Below are positions 24,633 to 36,083 of a stretch of DNA of 64,000 nucleotides, in pieces. A program made the translations under genes and the position numbers. The notes beneath the pieces are model-generated. The model did no database searches and was not told the origin of the DNA. It saw only the letters and a list, made by a program, of their open reading frames with translations. The stretch's first letter is position 1, and each line of letters begins with the position of its first letter. Source of the stretch: Pachyseris speciosa (lineage: Eukaryota; Cnidaria; Anthozoa; Scleractinia; Pachyseridae); contig JAEMWC010001374.1 in assembly GCA_016490735.1 (NCBI GenBank), forward strand, positions 1-64,000, written 5' to 3'.

Positions 24633-24674
24633 TTTTGGGGGTCACGATTTAACGTTAAATCGTGACCCCCAAAA
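24633..24674. repeat. 42-bp perfect palindrome in Penelope pseudo-LTR
   Basis: TTTTGGGGGTCACGATTTAAC followed by its exact reverse complement. The same 42 bp occurs at 35807-35848 and 38924-38965. It sits just after the ORF2 stop, at the start of the pseudo-LTR. Confidence 0.95.
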
Positions 24675-24679
24675 AGTAT

Positions 24680-26496
24680 TTATTTACATAGATGTGCTAA
24701 CGTGTTAGTAGCTTTATAACTAACGATAATACTAAGGTTAGGTAAATGCTTAAGAATAACTTTCTTGATTCCAATATGACTGCAATTAAAGGACGTTTTG
24801 AACACCACCCGTCTATGCGTAAGTACTCTTGCAGGCTTAGAAAACCATTTCTTCCTGTTCCGATAGCTAATCTCCCTGAAAATGGGTAGTAAAAACTTAG
24901 CAGGATAACCCCTAAGGCGTAGGCGCTTCCAAAAAAGTAGCCGTGTCTCATTGAATGAGTAAAACCTGGAGCTATTTCTGGCGTAGCGCATAAGTTCGCC
25001 CTTAATAAAAGCTTTTTTATTGCTGGTGGGGTGAAATGATTCAAAAGATATGTACAAATACTTGTTAAGTGGTTTCTGAAAAGTAGAGTATTGCAGCGTT
25101 GGATAAGAAGAATCCTTGAAAAGAAGCAAATCTAGAAAAGAAATCTTAGAATCGCTAATTTCGTACGTTATCTTAATTCCTTCATCCTTAGTATTTATAG
25201 CACTCAGAAATTCTGAAAGGATTTCCCGCGTCCCATCCCAGATGACAAATATATCATCAATAAATCGCTTGTAAAGAGTAAAAGATGTTGAGCATACAAC
25301 TCTATAATGTCCCTTTCGTGATAATACATAAATGCATTTACCGCTGTAACAGCAAAGGGAGTGCCCATAGCGATTCCGTGTATTTGATGGTATATGTCAC
25401 AGCTAAATTCTGATTTAAGGAAATTATTCTCAAAGACTAATCTAGTTAACTGAACCAACAGAGGAGTTTGCGTAACCTTACCCTCGCGGAGCAGGAGGTC
25501 AAGAGCAATAATAGCCTTCTTAGTGTCAATGTTCGGGTAAAGTGATGACACATCCGCCGTGACAAGAAGGCAATTTGCGGGTAGCTTAATCCCCTCTAGA
25601 CATTGGATCAGTTCACCAGAGTCACGTAACACCGTAGGCATGGTTATAGAAGGTTTAACTAACTCGTCTATAAGAATACTAATAGGCCTGGTGATGTAAG
25701 AGTGAGAAGCTGCGATAGGCCTTCCAGCTATAGGTGACTTGTGAATCTTAGGAATAATGTAGAACTTAGCGGGATCGAGACTCCTAGGATTGTCATCAAG
25801 ACTACGAAGAAATTTGTGAGAATTTGGAGGTAGAAAGCTAGAGTAACTCTTAACAAGTTTTTTCCCTTGTCTCGATTACCTTTTGACGTCTGAATGTCCA
25901 GTCATCTTTGGTGACTTTAACATACGACTTAGTGTCATTTAGGTGATTTAGAGTTTCTTGTTCTACCCATTCTGTGGAAATGAGAGCAGGTCCAAGGTTT
26001 TTGTCCGTTGCTAGGACGCGAACTGTAGTATCTTCCTTGATCTCACGCAATCCACTCCGTTCATCAGACGACAGATTATTGCGCCAGCTGGTTTATTCTG
26101 ATGAAAGTTCTCCAGTAAGTCTTGACGAATTTTGTACAGGTGTTCCTCGAGGTCAGGATCTTCCCGTGGAGGATTCCAGCCTGATCTTACGTACAGTTTA
26201 GGATTAAAATCAGGATCATCGGGCTGATTGGCATATTTGTAATGCAACCGGACACTGCGACAGAAGTCCTGTACTTGACCCTCGAAAACACGCGCAGTTG
26301 GGGGCTGAAGCGTGGGCCTGAACTTCAGACCCAGGCCAAGAGTTCGTGACTGCGTCGCGGTGAGAGTGGCGTGTGAAAGATTGTGAAATTCCAAGTTCCG
26401 TGGTAATAAGTCCAAGATCGGTTTCTTTGCCATTTTATCCAGCCATTTCTCGTAACTGCCTCGTATGTCTACTTTACGACAGCGTTTCCTCGGCAT
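24680..26496 (-). pseudogene. Penelope-like ORF2 reverse transcriptase, broken copy
   Basis: Starts with an ATG (MPRKRCRKVDIRG) overlapping the ORF1 end. Same protein as 37167-38918 but frame breaks fall near 26075 (after FHQNKP), 25860 and 25280, so the polymerase blocks are in separate frames. The TADVSSLYPNID and GIAMGTPF motifs survive, while the FIDD region lies beyond a break. The C-terminal piece (24680-25129) reads HPTSNKKAFIKGELMRYARN. Non-functional as it stands unless the breaks are assembly errors. Confidence 0.8.
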
Positions 26497-27518
26497 TTTA
26501 CGTTTTTTGACTGCTGGCGACGCGAAACAGAGGAAGACCGGCTATCTGAGAACCCCACTCGTGGTTTTCTCGCTGCTGTCTTTCTCCTTTCTATTGATCG
26601 ACTTTGCCTGCCTTTTGGTGTGGGTTTGGCTGCCGATGCGTCTCGCTGGTTACCACTGGAATTGCGGCGTTGGCTGCGATTCCTGGAGCTTGATCGTTCC
26701 GTGTTACGGCTTCTGGGATTTTTGGAGTTTTTACTGGGAGCTTGGCGTGTCTTCACTAGGGAGGAAATTGGTTTAAGCTTTGAGACTTCTCGTTGCACGG
26801 CACGTTGAACCATGTCGTGGATTGATTCCTCGTTGGTGGTGAATTGTGCTTCCATTCGCTCCGCAGTTTTGGCGGCTTTGCTTGCTTTCTTGATGTTCTC
26901 CGTTACCTGTTTAGAAGTCCGTTTTGCGGCGCACTTGAAGTAAAAGTCATCGGCGAAAGATGTTGCTGATTTGGCAAACTCGTCCGCTTCGATATTCAGA
27001 GAAGGCTCACTTGACTGGAACGAGTGTCTCCAAGTCTCTCTAGTTGTGAGGACTTTCTGTTTTTCTTCCGTGCATCGATCTTTCACGTGCTGTTCGTCCA
27101 ATTGAAGGGCCTCGATAGTGGCGTCTAGAAGCTTCAATTCAGCCTCCTTAATTATGACATCAAATGTTTGCTGAAGATGTTCCGCGTTTCTGCCTTTCGC
27201 AGTGACATTGCCAATCTTCATACCATTGGGCACCTTCCCGTCGCTTTTTGAGGACTCAAGTCTTTGCTTACGCTCTTGTAGAGCATAGAGCTGGTTTTCG
27301 GCATCGATGAGGTTGTAGACAAGCTTTTTGAGGACGCGTTGAAAGTTGTCGTCGATCCACGTTTGGGATTCTGCTGATTCTTCGGATGATGCTCGAAGAT
27401 CTTCCACTATATCATCACGCGCACTGCTCTGTCTCTCCGCAGATTCTTGCCGCTTTTTAAGTTTCAAGGCACTTTTACCTTTCTTGAGTCCAGGGCGACC
27501 TGTAGTGTTGCTGAACAT
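26469..27518 (-). CDS. Penelope-like ORF1, coiled-coil and basic tail
   Basis: A 349-residue frame from the first ATG (reading MFSNTT); the frame is open upstream without another ATG. The N-terminal part is basic (KKGKSALKLKKRQ). The middle is strongly helical with predicted coiled coil (ENQLYALQERKQRLESS, LLDATIEALQLDEQHVKDRC). The C-terminal third is rich in Arg and Ser (RSRNTERSSSRNRSQRRNSS), resembling an RNA-binding or nuclear-localisation tail. It has no known enzymatic motif. It likely coats element RNA, as ORF1 proteins of other retroelements do. ORF2 begins 28 bp before its end in another frame. The copy B equivalent is frameshifted. Confidence 0.65.
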   Translation of the reverse strand: MFSNTTGRPGLKKGKSALKLKKRQESAERQSSARDDIVEDLRASSEESAESQTWIDDNFQRVLKKLVYNLIDAENQLYALQERKQRLESSKSDGKVPNGMKIGNVTAKGRNAEHLQQTFDVIIKEAELKLLDATIEALQLDEQHVKDRCTEEKQKVLTTRETWRHSFQSSEPSLNIEADEFAKSATSFADDFYFKCAAKRTSKQVTENIKKASKAAKTAERMEAQFTTNEESIHDMVQRAVQREVSKLKPISSLVKTRQAPSKNSKNPRSRNTERSSSRNRSQRRNSSGNQRDASAAKPTPKGRQSRSIERRKTAARKPRVGFSDSRSSSVSRRQQSKNVKCRGNAVVK

Positions 27519-27824
27519 TGTGGCTTCTTCTAGTGACGACTTAGACAATTTTTTAAACAAAAACTAGTGAGCAGCACACAGCAAACGCGTTCCAAACTAA
27601 TTTGTGGTATTACATTTTAGAGAAATTCGGTGCATGATAACAACAACGCACTGAAGAATTCTGCCAATCGGTGCGAAGTAGGGAATTTCATCGGAGGAAA
27701 ATTTGGTTTCCGTCAAGTTCATAGGAGGCACGATTTAAAATATGACAATTCCGTCAAAATCACACTATTTATTCCATTTTGAACAAGCCTATTGACAAGA
27801 ATACATTTTACTTTTTACAAATTA

Positions 27825-28600
27825 GAAATTCCGAATTTCGGAGCCCCTCAACACTTATCCGAGGAAAAACAGTCATTTCTATTTAACTTGAGAGGTATTC
27901 CGAATTTCGGAACCCCTCAACACTTATCCGAGGAAAAACGGTCATTTCTATTTAACTTGAGAGGTATTCCGAATTTCGGAGCCCCTCAACACTTATCCGA
28001 GGAAAAACGGTCATTACTATTTAACTTGAGAGGTATTCCGAATTTCGGAGCCCCTCAACACTTATCCGAGGAAAAACGGTCATTACTATTTAACTTGAGA
28101 GGTATTCCGAATTTCGGAGCCCCTCAACACTTATCCGAGAAAAAACGGTCATTTCTATTTAACTTGAGAGGTATTTCCGAATTTCGGAGCCACACAACAC
28201 TTATCCGAGGAAAAACGGTCATTGCTATTTAACTTGAGAGATATTCCGAATTTCGGAGCCCCTCAACACTTATCCGAGGAAAAACGGTCATTTCTATTTA
28301 ACTGTGAGAGGTATTCCGAATTTCAGAGCCCCTCGCCACTTCTCCGAGTAAAAACGGTCATTACTATTTAACTGTGAGAGGTATTCCGAATTTCGGACTC
28401 CCTCAACACTTCTCCGAGGAAAAACGATCATTACTGCGGTTTAACTTGATAGGTATTCCGAATTTCGGACCCCTTCAACAGTTATCCGAGGAAAAACAAA
28501 TTACCATTATTATTTAACATGAGAAGTTTTTCCGAATTTCGGACCCCTTCAACACTTGTCTTGGAAAAAATAAAAACGATCATCGGAGATCTTCCGCTAG
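27825..28600 (+). repeat. 69-bp minisatellite with palindromic core
   Basis: About eleven head-to-tail units of 69 bp, each with TTCCGAATTTCGGAGCCCCT and TTATCCGAGGAAAAACGGTC. Because 69 is divisible by three, the first units form a 146-residue open frame of 23-residue repeats, which is a by-product. Divergence rises toward the right end. The core TTCCGAA-T-TTCGGA is the reverse-complement form of the core in the array at 30765-31490. Confidence 0.9.
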
Positions 28601-28784
28601 GAAAACAATCTGTTCTATCCAACTCGAAATGTTAAAAGAAACGCGTTTCATTACTGTTAGAATTAAACACGTTACAACATAAAATGGAATTTAGAACAAG
28701 GTCTAACGAAAATATATTTACTAGTTTCATAACTATTGATGATAACACATATATTGTATTTCAATGAAAACAAAAGACAGCCTG

Positions 28785-28912
28785 TTACTGAGCGCCTTCG
28801 GACGAACCAGCTTTCTCTCTGAGATTTGCAACAAATTTACTTTTTCTCCTTCCTGTTTGCCCAACGAAGATGCTGTTCCTCCTCACCTTCAAGCCTGCTA
28901 GCATCCCATTTC
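28785..28912 (-). CDS. Possible terminal exon of an unidentified host gene
   Basis: The minus strand shows a T-rich tract ending TTTTTTTAG, then an open frame of about 42 residues ending in a stop and rich in basic residues (FVGQTGRRKSKFVANLR). The frame can be joined in phase with an upstream stretch ending at a donor CAG|GTAGGA at 29170 (reading APSAHKKGKDNP). Nothing earlier could be linked, and I do not recognise the protein. Chance signals in AT-rich DNA remain a real alternative. Confidence 0.25.
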
Positions 28913-30764
28913 CTAAAAAAATGGCAAAACTTGCATCAAACGAGAACTGACTAACATATATCACATTAATATACAAACACAGCCAACGGCTTCTGTAAAA
29001 TCTGTTTGCATGTTTAAGTGGTTTAATTGAGGTCATTTAAACAGTGTAAAATAAAGTTGAAGTTGAAGTTTTAGGAAAGCGATGGCCGAACAATCTAGAC
29101 GATTGTCTGAATAAAGGCGAAACAAGGCATTTTACGTTCCATGCAACCACTGAAGAGAAAGTTTCCTACCTGGATTATCCTTTCCTTTTTTATGGGCCGA
29201 CGGCGCGCTTACATCCAGTAAACATCAATATTCTAGTCCTTTCGAACTTTTCAAAGCAAGGCCATTTCCGACAATCTTCGTTTTACCGTCAACAACCCGT
29301 AATGAACCACAACTTCGCTGCTTGGGACGATGTTGTTATCAGGAACTGAAACACTGATTACTAAAGCAAGGCTAGTGATTAACTAACAGAGCTCTTATGT
29401 ACTGATCTCACTTATTCCAAGCTGACAGTGAGCTACGTGACTATTTTCTTAGCATTTACATTTTCTCACGGTTCATATTTGTTTAGAAAAGGTGTGAAAA
29501 AGCGGCAAAGAAACAGAATTCTTTGTTCAACTGATTTTTTTGCAGAGATTTTTTCTGTAGCAGATGACAAACCAGACTTAAAATGAGGGGCGCTGGCGCT
29601 TCAAAGTTTCCAGATAAAAATCTGGTTTCGAAATCTACTGGGTTGTAGTTGTCAGTAGGAACAAACACAGCTCATCCCTTTGATCTAGATTCAGTGGTCG
29701 GTTTTGTTATTGTCAAGTTGCAATCAACGCGGTCATTTCAAAAATTACACTAACCTAATGTAAGTTGATAGTTGGTACCGTCAGTGATACAGCAAGGTTA
29801 TAGAGTATATAACGTCCCTTGTCGGTCCCGTAGGTGGTAGATATATGTTCGACTTGTGGTGTGAGAAAAAAAAATTCTTCCCAGAGTCGTTCAAGGTGAC
29901 AGAACTATGCTTGGAAGTCGGCTTCTAATCTTTAATTTCCGATAAAGTAAACAATAACCTATTCTTTACCCACAAATTTAATCTAAAAGGTGTTACCGAC
30001 GCAATGAGATGCGGGTGTTCGTGTCGTTGTTCAAAAGGGAACTGTCGAATAGCCCATCAAACATTCCTGATGTCTCCACTGCTTTGCTTGAAATATTTCA
30101 GACGATAGTTTTGACGATACGTGTTCGAGTTCTTGCACTAATTTATGTCATAGTATTCCAATCAAGGAAACTGCTTCTGCTCCTCAAGACAGTCGAACGA
30201 TCAACGAACGATCTTTGTCAGTTCAGACTCGGAACCCGAAATTGAAGTATTTGACAAGACCGCGACCTGGTGAGTATTAACATTTGCCTGTATGTGAAAT
30301 TTCCATTTTTTATAACTTTGGTTGTCTACGCTAGATTTTTACATGAATTTCTTTCAGTTTCAACGAACAATCGTGCGTGTGTGAAATGAGGCGTAAGTTC
30401 AGGTTACTGTAAACGCTCGGGGATAAAAATTTTCAACATTTAAGTTTTGCTCTTGTTGATTAGACGAATAATTAATGTAGCAATTAGCAAAAGAACATTT
30501 CCAAAAAAAGATTTCCGTGAGCAGTTAATAAATACGGTAGCTGAAGGTGTCGAAATACGTTAATTCAGCAGTCTTTTGACATTTTTCGTATGTACCTTCA
30601 TTCGAGATCTGGAATCCCGTTTACATCAACTTTCGAGTAAATTTCGAGCCGGTGGTATTTGATTTTATTTTCAGATATAATTTCAACACCAAATCCATTT
30701 ATTCCGATCATAACCGGAGGATAAATACTCTGTAACATATTTGGGGAACTCATAGTCCGGGTTC
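28913..30764. other. Spacer between two minisatellites, no certain gene
   Basis: About 1.85 kb of unique-looking DNA. It holds a possible minus-strand exon ending at 29170 and a plus-strand GTGAGT donor near 30269 behind a short acidic frame (SSDSEPEIEVFDK). Neither can be built into a gene model from sequence alone. Confidence 0.35.
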
Positions 30765-31490
30765 CGAAATTCTGAAACCGGTCTTAGTGTTTGTAGGGGC
30801 TTCCGAAATTCGGAAACGTCTTGGCGTTGTTAGTGAGTTCCGAAATTCTGAAAAGTTTTGGTGTTGGTAGGGGTTTCCGAAATTCGGAAAGGTCTTGGTG
30901 TTAGTAGGGGCTTCCGAAATTCGGAAACGTCTTGGCGTTATTAGGGGTTTCCGAAATTCGGAAACGTCTTGGTGCAGGAAGGGGCTTCCGAAATTCGGAA
31001 ACGGCTTGGTGTTGGTAAGGGCTTCCGAAATTCGGAAACGTCTTGGTGTTGGTAAGGGCTTCCGAAATTCGGAAACGTCTTGGCGTTATTAGGGGCTTCC
31101 GAAATTCGGAAACGGCTTGGTGTTAGCAAGGGCTTCCGAAATTCGGAAACGTCTTGGCGTTATTAGGGGCTTCCGAAATTCGGAAACGTCTTGGTGCAGG
31201 TAGGGGCTTCCGAAATACGGAAACGGCTTGGTGTTGGTAAGGGCTTCCGAAATTCGGAAACGTCTTGGTGTTATTAGGAGCTTCCGAAACTCGGAAACGT
31301 CTTGGCGTTGGTAGGGGCTTCCGAAATTCGGAAACGTCTTGATGTTGTTAGTGGGTTCCGAAATTCGGAAACCTCTTGGTGTTGGTAGGGGCTTCCGAAA
31401 TTCGGAATCCTCTTGGTGTTATATTAGGGGCTTCCGAAATTCGGAAACGTCTTGGCGTTATTACGGGCTTCCGAAACTCGGAAGGGTCAA
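30765..31490 (+). repeat. 37-bp minisatellite with palindromic core
   Basis: About nineteen units of roughly 37 bp, each with the 15-bp palindrome TTCCGAAATTCGGAA followed by ACGTCTTGGTGTTGG-like text and a G-rich GTAGGGGC. Units vary by substitutions in the spacer much more than in the palindrome. The short open frames crossing it are by-products. Confidence 0.9.
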
Positions 31491-31499
31491 ATGGTTTTT

Positions 31500-31678
31500 A
31501 AGCGGTTCCAAAATTAGGAAAATCTGCATTAAGTGAAACCATTGATTTGTGCTGAGAAAATTTGCGCTTCCGAGTAAAATAAGAATTCCTTCTTCTAAAT
31601 TTTAGCACGATTTTAAGATTCCGAGTTAATAGCGGAGCTCCGACGGTCCGAAGGGCCGTCAAGCGGAGCACCATACCT

Positions 31679-31710
<32 letters not shown>

Positions 31711-31760
31711 AAAATGGCTAGCGGTATTGCTCGTGGGCGCGTACGCACGACGACGGAGTC

Positions 31761-31791
<31 letters not shown>

Positions 31792-33689
31792 CATAATAAT
31801 CCAACATGGCGGCCATACTCCACCTGGCCCAGCTGACCAGCTACTTTACAGCGTACATCTTTGATACTGGACATCCATCTTAAAGCCAATTGACACCTGT
31901 CAAAACAAGGTATCCGCTGACCAGTGTAACGTGACCATATCGCGGGCTCAAGTTAAGACCTCATCGAGGTCAGCTGTTTTTTTGAAGTTGACCGCTGACC
32001 AGGTACTTGCTTTCGATTGGATCGCAGGCTCAAGCCAGGTGTGGGACACCCAAACCAAATCGAGGCCGTTAAAATTTTTCGCGCGCTTTCTGCGGCTGGT
32101 AATTTCACATTCAGTTGGTTTCTTTATTTTGAGCAAAACAACTTCATCTTCTTCGATCGAAGTTTGTCTTTCGCGTAAAAAGCATAAAGATCAAGAACTT
32201 GTCAAAAGATACTCCGGAAGGTGAATTTGGGAGGAATGAGTAGCTCAAACTCTGTGGAAGAAGCTCTTTCTTTGGACAAACCGTTTGCTATTTTTGCGGA
32301 TGCTTGTTTTTACTTTACTGAAGCTTACGCATTTTCAAGTGGTAGAAACCTCTACAACACAGGACAGTGAGGTAAATTAAATAAATAGAAGCTTAACATT
32401 TGGTTTAATCGTTGTTACTTTTCTTCGGAATGAAACTTGTATTTTTCTCTCGAATGGATATAAATAACAATAATCTGTACTCGTTTTGGACGCAAAGAAG
32501 TAGTTGAATTGTTTGTTTGTTTTGTTACGTTGTTTTCTTTGCAAGCGAACGAGTGTTTTTACTCGGCTTGGCTGACTGTTTTTCGACCTTGGTTCCTCAC
32601 AGTAGCGTTAAGAAACTTTTGCCCTTATCTTATCAACACGTAATCGCAATGAGTCCTCGTAAAATTAAGCATTAAAGGGGGAGACTCGAGCTCGAGTAAA
32701 AATAAAAAATCCGATCAAATGCATGTGCATGTGCACTTCTCAAAATCTGACATTAAGTTGTCAAAATGCTGCCAAAACAGTCAAAACCCAGCGCGCCTCA
32801 CTTCGTCAAGTCTTTAAGAGATCTTCGTCGAAAGCAACCTGTAAACAACAATTAAGTTTCGCCGTCTTTAAACATGTCGTTTGTTTGAACCGGTGTAAGC
32901 CAAGGAAAGATTTTGTGGGAAATGGCTCTATTATTCAGCTCTGTCGCATTCCGAGTGATTACTGTCTCAGTGATTCCTGTTGACTGCTCTAAACGATCAG
33001 GTACGGACCTCTTTTTTGTCTTTTCTACGGACATTTATGTCAAATCTGCTAAGGAAATTTTCTAGCTTAATACAAGATAGTTTTGTTACCTGTCCAATTT
33101 CTGCACCTTCTCCAAGAATCTTCGAAGAAATATTATTCATATTGTGCTTTGTTTTCTTGTAATAAGTCTTATGTTTGTTGTTATATTGTTTCTGAACCGC
33201 GGTCAATTCCTGTTGACTGCTGTAAACGAAGAGTTTGTACCCTTTATTTTTTTTTCTAGGGGCATTTATGTCAAAATAAATACCGATTTTCCTAGCTTTA
33301 TCATTACAAGCTATTTTAATTACTAGCTAGTCTTGTTTAATTTCTCCACCTTCTCCTTCTTCGAGCAAAACACTCGCATCGTACTTTGTTCGCTTGCAAT
33401 GTTTTTGTTTTGTTTTGTTTTGTTTTTTTTTTTTTGGATCCGCTTTGAATCCCTTTACGCTTTCATCTCAAGGTAGTTAGACTCAAGAATGTCCGTCTTT
33501 TTTTTTTTTTTTCTTTTTTTTGCAAACGTTTACTATCGAAAACTCTTCGTTTTCCCTACTGCTGCTCAATTGTTTTGGACACAAATTAAACTGGCCCAAA
33601 TAAACTCTTGCGAAGTTGCTCGGTGAGAGTGTGCAGCTCCGATTCTAGGCTTGGCATGGCTAAATATATATATGGCCTTCAGCTTTTCT
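31500..33689. other. No certain gene; scattered repeat-like text
   Basis: A GC-rich self-complementary patch (GACGGTCCGAAGGGCCGTC, near 31639-31657) is followed by AAT-rich simple sequence. The GGAGCTCCG...TAGGCTTGGCTAAATATATATA theme of 33640 and 35310 begins here and may belong to a dispersed element. T runs occur near 33425 and 33499. No coding region could be supported. Confidence 0.35.
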
Positions 33690-34130
33690 TTTTTTAATCG
33701 CTACATAACAGACTGGAATGGTGTTCCACCGAACATCATGCATGCACCTTCTTTAAGCAGTTTTAAGTCTTATCTATTACATTATTAGTGTCAATTTTAA
33801 ATCAGATGTAGCTTGTGAGTGACAAGTATGTAATTTAATTAGGTTTGCTTTGGATTACTTCATGATTTTTAGTCTCAATCTCAAATCAGGGGTGACTTGT
33901 AAGAGACAAGTATTTGATTTAATTTGATTAGGTTAGCTTTGGGCCACGTTTAAATTTCACCTCTTAGTTTTTAGAATGTGTAATATTAGATAATATTCTT
34001 TGTATGGGAATTTAGTTTCTCCCAATTATTCTCCAGTCATGCACTTTTTTGTTTTGTATCAACTTAGTTGTATTCACATGACAAAGTATCATTAAACTTA
34101 AAACTTAAAATTAAACTTAAAGTAAGCTCT
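33690..34130 (+). mobile_element. 5'-truncated LINE 3' end
   Basis: A short frame reads ITDWNGVPPNIMHAPSLSSF and stops. This is the W-N-x-(L/V)-P ... S-L-x-x-F tail that ends CR1/L2-like ORF2 proteins. A 330 bp untranslated stretch follows, ending in repeated TTAAACTTAAAA units like a LINE 3' tail. Confidence 0.6.
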
Positions 34131-35587
34131 TTCTCATCAATTTACACATCCTTTGGACTTCCTCCTCCTGCATACAGTCTTTCAATTAATTTTATTAGTA
34201 GCTGGTCACACCAATCTCGTGGGATATTTGGATGACATTTGGCATTAATGTTTAATGGAATCTCTGATGTTTGATGAAGTATGTTAAAATCAAGTTAAGA
34301 TGGCTAACGGATTTCCAGCACTCTTGCTTTGATGAATCACCTTGATAGTGGTATCAACCAAATGCCCAATATATTATTATCAAGTTGTTTGGTCTTGCAC
34401 TTAACTGGCCAGAAGAGCAGCTGGATTTCTTTTTGAAAACACTGTAGGTGCATTGAGTGATGAGCTTAATGTTAGCAAGCAGTTTTTTTTTGTGATAGTA
34501 AGGTCAAGAAGTAATTGATCAAAATAAATATCTTGGTCTTAATTCATGGCATCTAAATATTTTTATTGATTTCCATGTATCTTTCTTTCATAATTTTTGT
34601 GAGGCATACATATATCCAGAGGATACACAATTTCCGATTTCTGACTGTCTCATGGGAGGCTGTGGATAATTGAAATTGCATTCATTATGAAGTGATGATC
34701 TGAATCACGATATATCTGATGTGATACTGATTCCAAGGAGCAATCACCAGGCTTCTACACCAATTTCTAGTGGCTCTAAACCATACCTAAGTAGCTAAGT
34801 ATGTAACTAAGTTGCCTACAGTTGGGGAAACAGACCTGTCCTTAGGTATTGCTCTAAGATGTTAAGAAATGTTTTGTTTTAAAAATTTATAGATGAAAAC
34901 TAGCTTTGCAGGTTCTTTTTTACACAAGGTATTAAAGATTATTTAAAAAAAACCTACCTCAATATTTTTATTTTGCTTTTTTAACATCTCCAAACTCAGT
35001 TTGGAAAGGAATTTTTATTACCTTACTCAATAGAACGCTTGTTTTTAGGAGGGGTGGGGGTCCAAATTCGTAAAAGGGGATTCATATCTGCTAGCAGTTC
35101 TGGACTAGGGGGTCCAAATCTGATCCACAAGTAGATCTGGACTGGAGAGTGCAAATCCATGTGGGGTCCAAATCCACTGTGCCACTGGCTCAGATCACCT
35201 TTCCATACTATTTTCTATAGCATTGGGTCTGTAGCTTGAGTGAGGTCAGATGGGTGATATGACAAGCAGACTATATGTAAATGCCAGTAGAAAAAGAATG
35301 CTTTTGGAGCTCCGCTTTTAGGCTTGGCTAAATATATATATTAAATAAAATTCACTCCTGTATAAAGGCGCGATTTTCAAATTCCGTGCAAAATGTAAGT
35401 GTACTTTTCTGCCAAATCTTTAATGTTTTCCGTTGAAACTTCAAACATTCCTTGGTTCAAATTCATGATTCCGACTGATATAGAAATTTTATTTGTTAAA
35501 ATAAGCGATTTTTCGCTTGAATCTAAGTAATTGCTCTGAATTTTCCGAAAATGTAATGACACAATTTAGTTTGTAACGCGTTAGCAG
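34131..35587. other. No gene recognised
   Basis: AT-rich DNA with G-rich variants of GGGGTCCAAAT repeated loosely between 35050 and 35170. No convincing coding frame, RNA gene or transposon end was seen. Confidence 0.4.
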
Positions 35588-36014
35588 CAGATCTTGTCAA
35601 TGTTTTTTAATATTATCCGACCGGTTTCGTCTGATCAGACAGACTTCACCAGGGATTTAACAACATTACAAATTGAACTACTTTTATACTTAACATTTAC
35701 AGTATAAAGCACGTTCAAAGTAGGGTGTGAACAGCAAAAAACACCCACAAAAAAATACGCACAGGATACAACGTATATCCTGCGTTACAAAATGTGCAAT
35801 AGTTAATTTTGGGGGTCACGATTTAACGTTAAATCGTGACCCCCAAAATTTGTTTGTGGGTGTTTTTTGCTGTTCACACCCTACTTTGAACGTGCTTTAT
35901 ACTGTAAATGTTTAGTATAAAAGTATTTCAATTTGTAATCTTGTTAAATCCCTGATGAAGTCTGTCTGATCAGACGAAACCGGTCGGATAATATTAAAAA
36001 AACATTGACAAGAT
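35588..36014. repeat. Inverted pseudo-LTR pair around a palindrome
   Basis: The left arm (35588-35806) is the reverse complement of the right arm (35849-36014) with the 42-bp palindrome at the pivot. The right arm lacks about 52 bp next to the pivot that are present in the left arm and in the 3' pseudo-LTR. The left-arm hammerhead core is mutated (CTGGTGA instead of CTGATGA); the right-arm core is consensus. Confidence 0.85.
35938..36014 (+). ncRNA. Hammerhead ribozyme motif, copy B 5' pseudo-LTR
   Basis: ATCTTGT / ACAAGAT form the outer stem I. The core is CTGATGA, stem II is GTCTG / CAGAC, then GAAAC, the short ACCGGT and the cleavage triplet GTC. Cleavage after GTC would define the 5' end of the element RNA starting GGATAAT. 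Confidence 0.65.
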
Positions 36015-36083
36015 CTGTTGCTGTGTGCTGCTCACTAGTTTTTGTTTAAAAAATTGTCTAAGTCCTCACTAGAAGAAGCCACA

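Larger units (their letters stand above)
24371..27584 (-). mobile_element. Penelope-like retroelement, copy A
   Basis: Transcribed leftward: a stub of pseudo-LTR at 27565-27584, ORF1, ORF2 (reverse transcriptase), a 42-bp perfect palindrome, a pseudo-LTR with hammerhead motif, then the A/T-rich 3' edge touching the 2.76 kb segment. Nearly identical to copy B at 35588-39238 but without copy B's inverted 5' pseudo-LTR. ORF1 is intact here and ORF2 is broken. Confidence 0.8.

Noticed and set aside
27792..28232. 146-residue open frame of 23-residue repeats
   Set aside because: It exists only because the 69-bp satellite unit is divisible by three. It has no start context, splice signals or family resemblance.
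30101..30269. Possible plus-strand exon ending in GTGAGT (reading SSDSEPEIEVFDK)
   Set aside because: The donor is good but the acceptor is ambiguous, other frames are equally open, and no partner exon could be found.
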